In this document: piece by piece, positions 25,453 through 33,940 of the stretch | Layout: every line of letters begins with the position of its first letter | Numbering within the stretch: the stretch's first letter is position 1 | Assembly (NCBI GenBank): GCA_045632845.1 | Contig: JAZQXL010000014.1 | Coordinates: forward strand, 62,001 to 126,000 | From: RGIG4140 sp045632845 | GTDB taxonomy: Bacteria; Pseudomonadota; Alphaproteobacteria; CAAHEQ01; UBA3637 | Direction: 5' to 3' | DNA: 64,000 nt | Translations under genes and position numbers: made by a program | The notes under the pieces: model-generated | The model's database searches: none | What the model was told of the DNA's origin: nothing | Seen by the model: only the letters and a program-made list of their open reading frames with translations

Positions 25453-27408
25453 TTATCTCTCAAAACGGGACTGTTTTTGCAATGATTTTGAAGGCAAAAA
25501 TTGTTCCTCTTCATTAGGCATAAACTTTTGACTTTCAACCCCAATAAATGAATCCACATGTTGCCTGACTTCAAAGGCTTTTTTAGGAACCATCAAATAT
25601 GAATTAATCATATCCATTGTCACATTTTTTTGAAACAAGCACAAACTTTGTTTTTGATTTTTTTCATTCAAAATGGTTTTAACTGGCAATTGACGCGCCT
25701 TAAAACGATCAAAAACCTCCTCTTTGTATCTTTTTGAAACATCACAATCAAGCACACACCCTGAATATGTTTTTGATTTTAAACAAAGGTGTGCAAAAGG
25801 TGTTTTTTGAAGCAATGATTCAGAAGCAATCAACCCTGTTTTTGTTTCAAAAAAAGCAGGTTCATCTTGCATTTTATTTCGTTTATCAGTTTTAAGCTCT
25901 TCTAAATACGCTTTTAACAAAGGCATATCCCCCACTGTTGAAGCATCAACAGCCACATATTTTTTTGCATTTTCAATTGGTACACGATAAAAATCGTTCA
26001 AAACCAAACGCTTAACATTATCAACCATTTCTTCATCATCAACTGCATAAAGAGACTTGTTTTGCTTATCTTGTTTAAAATTTACATCATAATTTTCATA
26101 AAAAGAAATTATCTCTTCTTGCTTTTCTTTGCTCTCTTCTTGCAAGCACAAAAGAACTTTATCCTTTAAAATGACAAGATTGTTGATTGATAATAAAGAA
26201 ACATCCTCTTTTTCCGTATCAACAAAAGCACATTTTTGGTTCAATTCATCCAAAAATGCATCCCTCAAAACAACCTCTTTTTGATCCATCTCAGGAAAGA
26301 CCTCTTTCAACAATTCAGGCATTTGGAACCGTTTGAAAAAAATATTTTTAACAATCCCTTTTTGATAATGTGCTGAATTTAAAAATGGATAGCGCTTTGG
26401 ATAATAATCATAAATATCAAAAAACTCTTGCATCATTTTTTGCGATTGTTTGGGGGTGATATATCCTTTTTTAACAAAATGAAGCAATGCTCTGTTCCTC
26501 ATTTTCATATCCATTAAAACCATGGCTGAAAATAAATTTTTAGCCCGAAATGCTGTCAAGCGTTCAACCGTCATAGATGAAAATGTAGGGTATTGCTCTT
26601 TAATTTGCTGTTTGATTACCTCAATCAAAGGTTTTGTTGGATAATCCTCCCTAGCATACGCATCCATATAAAAAGACTTGCCAAACTGCTCTGCTTCGTC
26701 AATATATTGCACCAGTGGATTAAAAAATCGATCAAATTTTTGAAACAAATAAGACCTCTCCAAATGCCCCAATTCATGCAACAATGTTTCAAGTGTAGAA
26801 GCGTCAAAAATATCCCGATACAAAGAAATCGCATTAGTTTTTTGTATAGTTGTTCCTATCGCATTTGCTCTTAAAAAATAACCATTATCTGGCACAATAT
26901 TAACCCCACCTTTTAAATGTCGTTTTAACCATTTCATCTCATCAATAATATGGGGATAATCTTTCACACTTTTTTTTATCAGATCAAAAAATTCACCTTC
27001 ATCCACATATAAATAAGCATTGGACGGCAATTTGATACGCGGGAAATTGAAATTTTCAACCATCCACTTAGCAATCCCATGGGGGACTTTTAATTGAATT
27101 AATTCGCTTATTCGTTCACTGTCTTTTGCAATTTTATTCACCAAATCAGCGTTTGAAAATTGATAATTTGCCCCATCTTCCAAATCCAAGGCAAAATACA
27201 AATCATCGTTGTCAAGCAAAATCTCTTTTTGATAAGCTGGCAATTCATGAAACCAATTACTCACCACACGAATTTCTTTATACTTAAAGTTCATGGGCTT
27301 TAACAACGCAGCCACAATTTGGGAGGCATTTTGTTCAGTTACCTCTAATTTTTTTGAAATAAATTCCAACAAAGAAAAAGATATCTTTTTTTCTCTTTTC
27401 ATTGCCAT
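25453..27408 (-). CDS. Putative zinc metallopeptidase with HELGH motif, 651 aa
   Basis: The sequence ETLLHELGHLERSY places HELGH at residues 211-215, the HExxH zinc site with the extra Gly common in gluzincin-type peptidases. Candidate third ligands are Glu/Asp in the IDEAEQFGKSFYMDAYARED stretch about 25 residues later. There is no signal peptide or transmembrane segment, so it should be cytosolic or exported by a leaderless route. The N-terminal 200 residues and the C-terminal 300 are helical and charged and match no family I know. It follows the DHODH-like gene by 12 bp. The substrate is unknown; a toxin or effector role is conceivable but unsupported. Confidence 0.65.
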   Translation of the reverse strand: MAMKREKKISFSLLEFISKKLEVTEQNASQIVAALLKPMNFKYKEIRVVSNWFHELPAYQKEILLDNDDLYFALDLEDGANYQFSNADLVNKIAKDSERISELIQLKVPHGIAKWMVENFNFPRIKLPSNAYLYVDEGEFFDLIKKSVKDYPHIIDEMKWLKRHLKGGVNIVPDNGYFLRANAIGTTIQKTNAISLYRDIFDASTLETLLHELGHLERSYLFQKFDRFFNPLVQYIDEAEQFGKSFYMDAYAREDYPTKPLIEVIKQQIKEQYPTFSSMTVERLTAFRAKNLFSAMVLMDMKMRNRALLHFVKKGYITPKQSQKMMQEFFDIYDYYPKRYPFLNSAHYQKGIVKNIFFKRFQMPELLKEVFPEMDQKEVVLRDAFLDELNQKCAFVDTEKEDVSLLSINNLVILKDKVLLCLQEESKEKQEEIISFYENYDVNFKQDKQNKSLYAVDDEEMVDNVKRLVLNDFYRVPIENAKKYVAVDASTVGDMPLLKAYLEELKTDKRNKMQDEPAFFETKTGLIASESLLQKTPFAHLCLKSKTYSGCVLDCDVSKRYKEEVFDRFKARQLPVKTILNEKNQKQSLCLFQKNVTMDMINSYLMVPKKAFEVRQHVDSFIGVESQKFMPNEEEQFLPSKSLQKQSRFER

Positions 27409-27420
27409 TTTAAAAAAGCC

Positions 27421-28599
27421 CTAATCTACAAAAATGTCTCTTTTATTATATTGGTCTTTTTTTAATTCTTCTGCAATAAAAGCATCCAATTCAGCCTTCG
27501 TTCCCCTCAATGTGGCAATGGTTTGATCGTTCTTTTCCATCATTGTAGAAAGGTTTTTAATAATCTTAAGAACAGCATCAGGACCTTTATACAACAAAAC
27601 AGAACTTAATTGAACGCAAGAGGCTCCCATTTCAATGGCTTCATAAGCATCTTGAGCGGTGAAAATACCACCCGCAGCCACAATATCCATGTTTCCCCTT
27701 GTTTCTAAATAGAAACGCTTTACAAGAGAGAGAACGTCTTTTTTAAGAGGGGCTCCTGTAACAAACGTATCATCAAGCAATAAATTGCGTTTTTTACGTT
27801 TAAAAAGCGTGCGCATTTGACGGGACGCATCTGCAGGTCCAGCCACAACAATAGCATCAACCCCTGATTTTTGACAGGTATTAGCAATGAGTTTTACTTC
27901 AAGCTCACTTAAATCATAAGGCACTTTAACAACTAATTTTGGAGGTGCCAATGGGGCTGACAAATAAAGAACCCCTTTAATATCTAATAAAATTGGTAAC
28001 AAGGTTGTTTCATCTGACAACATTTGTGCCAAAGACATACTTGGGTGAGACAAATTCACCAAAACATAATCAACATAAGGTGCCACACGTGAAGCCATTT
28101 GGTGATAATCGTTTCCATATCCATAAATAGCTGTAGAAGAACCCTTATATTCTTCCCCTCCAGAACCAAAAGAAATCAAACTCGCCCCAATCACAGCAGG
28201 CAAATGACGACGCGCTGCCAAAATTTGAGTTGCTTTACCAATCCCTGGGTTAGGTGTTGTTGCAGCTTGCACAAAAATAGCTTTATAAGAAGTTAAAAAT
28301 TCACTTTTTTCTTTTGCTGAATCTGCAAGAAGCGTATAAGACCCCAATTCACCAAAAGTTATCCCTAGTGGTGATAAAAGATCAAGAAAACGTCCATATC
28401 TATCAAAATCAGCAGATAAACCAATAGGAGTTTTAAGCGTTTTACCCAAAAATTTCGTTTTTAACCGAGAGCTGATGCGTTTAGGTGGGAAAAAGATCTG
28501 ACTTTTTAAGCCAATTAAAACAATTTTTTTAGCCAAACTTGGACCACCGATATGTTTTGACATATACATCAAAAAATAAAACACCAAACGATGAAACAT
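27421..28599 (-). CDS. Divergent dihydroorotate dehydrogenase-like (class 2) protein
   Basis: The ATG at 28599 is chosen (GGGGAAAG just upstream), giving an N-terminal helix like the membrane-contact region of class 2 PyrD. FMN-barrel landmarks are present: TPIGLSADFDRYGR, AVIGASLISFGS, VLVNLSHPS, VAAGGIFTAQDAYEAIEMGASCVQL and a phosphate-binding SSVLLYKGPD. Catalytic areas deviate: the usual NxSSPN is NLSHPS, and the Lys and Asn of the KIAPD and NTT motifs are altered (KVPYDLS, VAGPADAS). It is either a diverged PyrD or a related FMN enzyme with another substrate. It probably shares a transcript with the metallopeptidase. Confidence 0.75.
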   Translation of the reverse strand: MFHRLVFYFLMYMSKHIGGPSLAKKIVLIGLKSQIFFPPKRISSRLKTKFLGKTLKTPIGLSADFDRYGRFLDLLSPLGITFGELGSYTLLADSAKEKSEFLTSYKAIFVQAATTPNPGIGKATQILAARRHLPAVIGASLISFGSGGEEYKGSSTAIYGYGNDYHQMASRVAPYVDYVLVNLSHPSMSLAQMLSDETTLLPILLDIKGVLYLSAPLAPPKLVVKVPYDLSELEVKLIANTCQKSGVDAIVVAGPADASRQMRTLFKRKKRNLLLDDTFVTGAPLKKDVLSLVKRFYLETRGNMDIVAAGGIFTAQDAYEAIEMGASCVQLSSVLLYKGPDAVLKIIKNLSTMMEKNDQTIATLRGTKAELDAFIAEELKKDQYNKRDIFVD

Positions 28600-28632
28600 A
28601 CTTTCCCCTATTTTTAAATTAAATCTTTTTCC

Positions 28633-28661
28633 AGTATACAAAAACAAAAATATTTTCGCAA
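28633..28661 (-). promoter_or_regulatory. Promoter of the DHODH-like/metallopeptidase unit
   Basis: On the minus strand, TTGCGA (28661-28656), a 17-bp spacer and TATACT (28638-28633). It is divergent from the rpoZ promoter. Confidence 0.6.
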
Positions 28662-28694
28662 GAAAGTTTTTGCATTAATTTTATTTTTTTTAAC

Positions 28695-28723
28695 TTGATT
28701 TTTTTATAAAATAAGAATATAAT
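28695..28723 (+). promoter_or_regulatory. Promoter of the rpoZ-rsh-acpS operon
   Basis: TTGATT (28695-28700), a 17-bp spacer and a perfect TATAAT (28718-28723), 47 bp before rpoZ. Confidence 0.75.
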
Positions 28724-28770
28724 CTCAGCATATGTATGTTTTTTTTAGATTTTAAGAAAGGAAAATTTCA

Positions 28771-29130
28771 ATGGCTCGCGTGACCGTAGAAGATTGTGTC
28801 AACAAAATTCCAAACCGTTTCGATTTAATTTTAACAGCTGCAAGCCGTGCCAAATCATTAGATGCTGGTGCTCCTTTAACAGTCAGCCGTGACAATGACA
28901 AAAACACTGTTATTGCTTTAAGAGAAATTGAAGAAGAAACCATCAACATTGAACAACAAAAAGACAATATGATTTCTTCATTACAACATTACGCACGCCC
29001 ACAAATTCAATCTGTTCAAAAAGAAGATGAACAAGACATTCAAGCTGAACTTTCTTCAGCTCTTTATACAGACACTGAATTTGAAGAATCAGATTCATTC
29101 CAAGTTTTTGATGATATCAACAACGCTTAA
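28771..29130 (+). CDS. rpoZ: RNA polymerase omega subunit
   Basis: A small RNAP assembly subunit that also helps form a ppGpp binding site in proteobacteria. The first 65 residues are diagnostic: MARVTVEDCVNKIPNRFDLI, AASRAKSL, and DKNTVIALREIEEETI. The remaining 55 residues are a polar, Glu/Gln-rich extension of the kind often seen in alphaproteobacterial omega. AAGGAAAATTTCA precedes the ATG. The gene leads the operon with the ppGpp synthetase 22 bp downstream, an arrangement found widely in proteobacteria. Confidence 0.95.
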   Translation: MARVTVEDCVNKIPNRFDLILTAASRAKSLDAGAPLTVSRDNDKNTVIALREIEEETINIEQQKDNMISSLQHYARPQIQSVQKEDEQDIQAELSSALYTDTEFEESDSFQVFDDINNA

Positions 29131-29152
29131 AATTTTTTAAAGGGGTCGCCCT

Positions 29153-31306
29153 ATGCGTCAATACGAACTGGTGGAAAAAGTCAAATCCTATGACCCAGTA
29201 GCTGATGAAGAAGCTCTGAACCGCGCCTACGTATTCGCAATGAAAATGCACGCTGCACAAAAACGCGAATCTGGCGACCCTTATTTTTCTCACCCTCTCG
29301 AAGTTGCTGAAATTTTAATTGGCTATCGCATGGATTGCGCAACAATTATGGCTGCGTTGTTACATGACACGGTGGAAGATACCGCCGCTTCTTATGAAGA
29401 TTTAAAAGAGCTTTTTGGTCAAACAGTTGCCGACCTTGTCAGAGGGATGACAAAGCTTAGTAAATTAGAAATTACACCAGAAGCTTCTAAGCAAGCTCAA
29501 AACTTTCAAAAACTTGTCCTTGCCATCAGCGAGGACATTCGCGTTTTGCTCATTAAATTAGCCGATCGCTTGCACAACATGCGCTCTCTTCACATCCGAG
29601 CAGAAGAAAAGCGCCTTCGTATTGCAAAAGAAACTCTTGAAATTTACGTTCCCCTTGCGGAACGGATGGGGATGCAAGCCCTTAAAGATGAATTAGAAGA
29701 TTACTGCTTTTTCAACTTGTACCCAGATGCACACAAAACCATTGAATCTCGTTTGCGTTTTTTGAGTGAAACAGGCAAAAATGACGTTCAAAGAGTTGTG
29801 GAACAGTTGGAAAAAGATTTAAAAGAACATGATATCCCAGCCACGGTCAAAGGTCGTGAAAAACGCCCCTATTCCATTTGGCACAAAATGCAAAAAAAGA
29901 ATATTCCTTTTGAGCAAGTTTGCGATATCATTGCATTTAGAATCATTGTTGACAATATTGAAGATTGTTACAAAGCTCTCGGGGTCATTCACACAAAATA
30001 CCCTATGATCGGCGGCAGATATAAAGATTATATTTCCACACCAAAACAAAATGGTTATCGCTCTTTGCACACGGGTGTTATTGGCCCTCTTAACAGACGG
30101 ATTGAAGTTCAAATTCGATCAAAAGATATGGACAAAGTGGCCGAGCTTGGTGTTGCCGCCCATTGGGAATATAAACAAGGCACCACCAAAGAAGGAACAC
30201 AATATCGTTGGCTCAGAGATTTGCTTGATTTGATGAACAGATGCGCTGATCCAAACGACTTTTTGGAACATACAAAAATTGCGCTTTATCAAGATCAAGT
30301 ATTTTGCTTTTCTCCTAAAGGCGATTTAATCACCCTGCCACAAGGGGCAACAGCCATTGACTTTGCTTATGCCGTTCACTCCCGTGTGGGTGATACTTGT
30401 GTGGGCGTTAAAATCAATGGAAAAATCACCCCTCTTCGCACCGAACTTAAAAATGGTGATCAAGTTGAAGTGCTCACAAACAAAAATCAAACCCCTTCAC
30501 CTGAATGGGAACACATTGCTGTTACCGCCAAGGCAAAAGCAAGTGTCAGACGTTTTGTGCGCGCACAACAATATGAACAAAACATTCAAAATGCCCGCAA
30601 CATGTTTTTAAATGAGGCAAAATATTTTGGTCTTTCTTTTAACGAAAAAGAATTACAACCCCTTATTTCAAAATACAAATCTTTCTTAAAAGCTGGGCAA
30701 GAACAAGTTTCAGACTTATTAGCAGCCATTGGTGCTGGTGTTGTTTCATTCAAAGATGTATTCCATGAACTGCATCCAGAATGCTCCAAATCAACTCTTA
30801 AAAAAGCGCTTTCTTTATTTAAGAAAAAAGAACAAAGGGTAGAAGAAACAAACAAAAATATGCCTGTTTTAGGTTTAATTTCAGGCATCTCACTCAACTT
30901 TGCAAAATGCTGTCATCCCCTTCCAGGCGATAGCATCGTTGGCATTATCACAACAGGTAAAGGTGTAACCGTTCACACCGTTGATTGTCAAAATTTAAAC
31001 CAATATCAAGATGAACCTGAACGCTGGATTCCTGTTGAATGGAACAGTTCTATGTTGCAAAACAAAATCTTGCCAGCAAGAATTTGTTTGGAAGTTGAAG
31101 ATAAACCTTCTGTCATCAGTGAAATCACAGCCATTACCGCCAAACAAAATATTGCTGTGACGAATTTGAAAATTCAAAACCGTAAAAATGGTCTGAGCGA
31201 AATTATTCTTGAAATTGAAGTGAAAGACAGCGCCAGCCTTGATGTGTTGTTGCAATCTTTCAGATCTTGCCAATTTGTTTCAAATGTTCACCGCTTGAAG
31301 TTTTAA
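29153..31306 (+). CDS. rsh: Bifunctional (p)ppGpp synthetase/hydrolase (RelA/SpoT homologue)
   Basis: Makes and degrades the stringent-response alarmone. The HD hydrolase domain is intact: His47 in PYFSHPLE, HD at 71-72 (LLHDTVED) and the later KLADRLHNMRSL. The synthetase domain (about 225-345) carries GREKRPYSIWHKM, CDIIAFRIIV, NGYRSLHTGV and EVQIRSKDMDKVAELGVAAHW. TGS (about 380-445, ITLPQGATAIDFAYAVHSRVG) and a C-terminal ACT domain (about 640-717) complete the long Rsh layout. At 717 residues it is standard. Intact hydrolase residues indicate a Rel-type single enzyme. It sits between rpoZ and acpS. Confidence 0.95.
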   Translation: MRQYELVEKVKSYDPVADEEALNRAYVFAMKMHAAQKRESGDPYFSHPLEVAEILIGYRMDCATIMAALLHDTVEDTAASYEDLKELFGQTVADLVRGMTKLSKLEITPEASKQAQNFQKLVLAISEDIRVLLIKLADRLHNMRSLHIRAEEKRLRIAKETLEIYVPLAERMGMQALKDELEDYCFFNLYPDAHKTIESRLRFLSETGKNDVQRVVEQLEKDLKEHDIPATVKGREKRPYSIWHKMQKKNIPFEQVCDIIAFRIIVDNIEDCYKALGVIHTKYPMIGGRYKDYISTPKQNGYRSLHTGVIGPLNRRIEVQIRSKDMDKVAELGVAAHWEYKQGTTKEGTQYRWLRDLLDLMNRCADPNDFLEHTKIALYQDQVFCFSPKGDLITLPQGATAIDFAYAVHSRVGDTCVGVKINGKITPLRTELKNGDQVEVLTNKNQTPSPEWEHIAVTAKAKASVRRFVRAQQYEQNIQNARNMFLNEAKYFGLSFNEKELQPLISKYKSFLKAGQEQVSDLLAAIGAGVVSFKDVFHELHPECSKSTLKKALSLFKKKEQRVEETNKNMPVLGLISGISLNFAKCCHPLPGDSIVGIITTGKGVTVHTVDCQNLNQYQDEPERWIPVEWNSSMLQNKILPARICLEVEDKPSVISEITAITAKQNIAVTNLKIQNRKNGLSEIILEIEVKDSASLDVLLQSFRSCQFVSNVHRLKF

Positions 31307-31319
31307 AAAGAGAAAAATC

Positions 31320-31715
31320 ATGATTTTAGGTATTGGGACAGATTTGGTTCAAATTTCACGCATTGAACAAATGCTTAAAACATTCGGAAAAGCTTTTGAA
31401 GATAAGGTTTTCACCCTTTCAGAACAACAAAAGGCTGCCACCTTACCACAAAACAAGCGTGCTTCATATTACGCCAAGCGTTTTGCTGCTAAAGAAGCTT
31501 TTTCAAAAGCACTGGGTTCAGGCATTGGGATGAGTGCTTTTTTTAAAGATATTGAAGTTAAAAATAACGAAAAAGGCGCGCCCTTTTTATCCATTCACGG
31601 CAGAGCAAAAGAAACACTCTGTCAAAAAGCAAATGGCAAGGAAATTCAAACACACATTTCTCTTTCTGATGAAAAATCTTTTGCCAGTGCATTTGTAACG
31701 ATTGAGGTTTTATAA
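31320..31715 (+). CDS. acpS: Holo-[acyl-carrier-protein] synthase
   Basis: Transfers 4'-phosphopantetheine from CoA to apo-ACP, needed for fatty-acid synthesis. MILGIGTDLVQISRIE contains the magnesium-binding Asp8, and YYAKRFAAKEAFSKALGSGI holds the second acidic residue and the CoA-binding Lys. The C-terminal HISLSDEKSFASAFVTIE is the family's closing strand. 131 residues is typical. The gap to rsh is only 13 bp, so it belongs to the rpoZ operon. A clean terminator is not visible before the next promoter. Confidence 0.95.
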   Translation: MILGIGTDLVQISRIEQMLKTFGKAFEDKVFTLSEQQKAATLPQNKRASYYAKRFAAKEAFSKALGSGIGMSAFFKDIEVKNNEKGAPFLSIHGRAKETLCQKANGKEIQTHISLSDEKSFASAFVTIEVL

Positions 31716-31740
31716 AAAACAACCAACATATTAATTTATC

Positions 31741-31769
31741 TTGATTTTATTTTGGAACAACCGTATACT
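31741..31769 (+). promoter_or_regulatory. Promoter of the HAD phosphatase/transporter unit
   Basis: TTGATT (31741-31746), a 17-bp spacer and TATACT (31764-31769). Confidence 0.6.
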
Positions 31770-31808
31770 TTTTTTTCGAATAAACGATAATAAAACAAAG
31801 GAAAACTT

Positions 31809-32456
31809 ATGCAAAAGACACTCGTCATTTGGGATTGGGATAACACGCTTTGTAATACAAAAGAAGCTGTTTTAAAAGGATTGAAAGATACAGTTCAGCA
31901 TTTTAATAGCGCACCAGTTCATGAAAATGAAGTCATCAACGTAATGACACGCCACAGGGGTACCTTTTGGACTGATAGGTTTCCTCTTGAAAAAATAGAT
32001 GAACGTCCTTCTCTTCCTGAAGCGATTGAATACTATGTTTCTTGCTATCAAAAATATTCTGATGAAACCGTCCTTTTTGATGATGCATTAGCTGTTATTA
32101 CTTTTTTAAAAGAATGCAATGTTCCTCAAGTCATCTTAAGCAACAAAAATCACGAAGCGTTGGTCAAAGAAGTCAAAGCCAAAGGTGTTTTTGATTTCTT
32201 TGACATTGTCAAAGGCACGAAAGGACCCCTTGGCAAGCCTGAAAAAGAATTTGCCACAGACATTATTGAAACCATTAACCCAGAAAAAATCATTTTTATC
32301 GGTGATGGCCACTCAGATATGTTGATGGCAAAAAATATTGAGGCAACCCCAATTTTGGTCCATCATTTAGATATTGAACTGCCTTATGATTATTTTTGTT
32401 CCACTTTGTTTGAAGCAGGTATTGTTTTAAGCTGGTTGCTTAAAGAAAATCAATAG
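31809..32456 (+). CDS. HAD-superfamily phosphatase (phosphoglycolate-phosphatase-like)
   Basis: Hydrolyses a small phosphorylated metabolite. Motif I is WDWDNTLCNT with the nucleophilic Asp and the acid/base Asp; motif II is the Ser of QVILSNKN; the motif III Lys lies in the KGPLGKPEKE area; motif IV is FIGDGHSDMLMAK. A helical cap lies between residues 20 and 90, as in subfamily IA. 215 residues. The sequence does not settle phosphoglycolate versus another substrate. AAAGGAAAACTT precedes the ATG. The transporter gene starts 10 bp later, so they are probably co-transcribed. Confidence 0.85.
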   Translation: MQKTLVIWDWDNTLCNTKEAVLKGLKDTVQHFNSAPVHENEVINVMTRHRGTFWTDRFPLEKIDERPSLPEAIEYYVSCYQKYSDETVLFDDALAVITFLKECNVPQVILSNKNHEALVKEVKAKGVFDFFDIVKGTKGPLGKPEKEFATDIIETINPEKIIFIGDGHSDMLMAKNIEATPILVHHLDIELPYDYFCSTLFEAGIVLSWLLKENQ

Positions 32457-32466
32457 GAGTTTAAAG

Positions 32467-33870
32467 ATGAAACGTGTTGAATGGGGTTCAAACCTTGGGT
32501 TTATTTTAGCAACCGCAGGGTCCGCCATTGGGCTTGGCAACGTGTGGCGTTTTCCTTACTTAGCAGGACAAAACGGAGGCGGGTCATTTTTACTTCTTTA
32601 TTTAATCTCTGTTTTTGGATTGGGTTACTTTTTACTCCTTGCCAAATTAGCCTTTGGCAGATTGGCCCACACAAACCTTATTGATGGCTTTAAAGTTGCT
32701 GGGGAAAAAGGCAAAAAAAATATCTCTCAAAACTTTGGCCGTTTTGCAGGCACACTCACCATGTTCAACACCTTTTTGGTGGGAAGCATCTATTTGGTCG
32801 TCATTGGGTGGACATTGTTTTATTGCTATGATAGCCTGCTTTATTTGTTGAATTTAAAAGATCAAGCCCCGAACAAAGAATTATTTGAAACATTAACCAC
32901 CTCTTTTAAAGGACAGCTTTTTTGGGGTAGCGTATGCGCCATTATCTCTTGCCTTGTTTTGATGAATGGCGTTAAAAAAGGGATTGAAAAAATGTCTCTA
33001 TACCTCATGCCTATTCTTTTTTTCATCCTTATATTTATGATGATCCGCATGATGTTTGTACCAAACGCCATCGAAGGGGTTAAATACTTTTTAACACCTG
33101 ATTTAAAAACACTTGGCTTTTTAGAAACTGGCTTTTCTTTTAAAACATTTGCTGATTTATTTTTAAAAGCATTGGGTCAAGCTGTTTATTCCTTATCCAT
33201 GGGTTTAGGGGTTATTTTTGTATATGGATCTTATTTATCTTCCAAACAAAACCTGTTAAAATCCACCAAAAGCATTGTGATATTGGATACTTTGGTTGCC
33301 TTTATTTCAGGTCTTATCATTATTCCTGCTGTGTTTGCGTTTAATTTGGAAGCAAATGCTGGTCCCACACTCACCTTTATCACCCTCCCCTTAGTTTTTG
33401 GGCAAATTACAGGTGGTACATTTTTTATGTTCTTGTTCTTTGTATTGTTATTCATTGCAGCCCTCACTTCATTGATTTCAATTTACGAACCCCCTGTGAA
33501 CTTGTTGATTGAAAAAACAAAAATGAATCGTTTAGGTGCTGTTATCCTTGTTGGAACACTCAATATTCTGGGGACTGTTTTGGTGCTTTTATCCTTCACA
33601 AAAGTAATGGAGATTCAAGTTGCCAATCAAGACTTATTCAACTTCTTTGATATGCTGACAGGCACCTTCACAATGACTTTTATGGTATTATTTATATCCC
33701 TATTTATGGGATGGGGAATTTCAACCATTTTGGTCAAAAACTTAACTTCTCATGAAAAGCAAGTGTCCAAACCATTCAAACGTTATTTGCGTTTCACCTT
33801 GCGGTTTACAGTACCTGCTGTTTTGATACTCCTTCTTGTCAATGGGGTTTTATCCTTATTGGATAAATAA
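32467..33870 (+). CDS. Neurotransmitter:sodium symporter (NSS/SNF family)
   Basis: Sodium-coupled uptake of an amino acid or similar solute across the inner membrane. The opening WGSNLGFILATAGSAIGLGN then VWRFPYLAGQNGG is the unmistakable TM1 signature of LeuT/SNF proteins, which forms sodium and substrate sites. About eleven or twelve hydrophobic segments follow. QAVYSLSMGLGVIFVYGSYLS corresponds to TM6, the other unwound substrate-binding helix. At 467 residues it fits bacterial NSS. AGGAG lies 7 bp before the ATG. The substrate cannot be read from sequence by eye. A bidirectional terminator follows. Confidence 0.93.
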   Translation: MKRVEWGSNLGFILATAGSAIGLGNVWRFPYLAGQNGGGSFLLLYLISVFGLGYFLLLAKLAFGRLAHTNLIDGFKVAGEKGKKNISQNFGRFAGTLTMFNTFLVGSIYLVVIGWTLFYCYDSLLYLLNLKDQAPNKELFETLTTSFKGQLFWGSVCAIISCLVLMNGVKKGIEKMSLYLMPILFFILIFMMIRMMFVPNAIEGVKYFLTPDLKTLGFLETGFSFKTFADLFLKALGQAVYSLSMGLGVIFVYGSYLSSKQNLLKSTKSIVILDTLVAFISGLIIIPAVFAFNLEANAGPTLTFITLPLVFGQITGGTFFMFLFFVLLFIAALTSLISIYEPPVNLLIEKTKMNRLGAVILVGTLNILGTVLVLLSFTKVMEIQVANQDLFNFFDMLTGTFTMTFMVLFISLFMGWGISTILVKNLTSHEKQVSKPFKRYLRFTLRFTVPAVLILLLVNGVLSLLDK

Positions 33871-33884
33871 CAATTCATATCATT

Positions 33885-33925
33885 AAAACCCCCTGTTTTT
33901 ATGATTTAAAACAGGGGTTTTTATT
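33885..33925. terminator. Bidirectional intrinsic terminator between transporter and serpin
   Basis: AAAACCCCCTGTTTT (33885-33899) pairs with 33908-33922, with T runs on both strands. Confidence 0.88.
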
Positions 33926-33940
33926 ATCAACGGTATTTAT

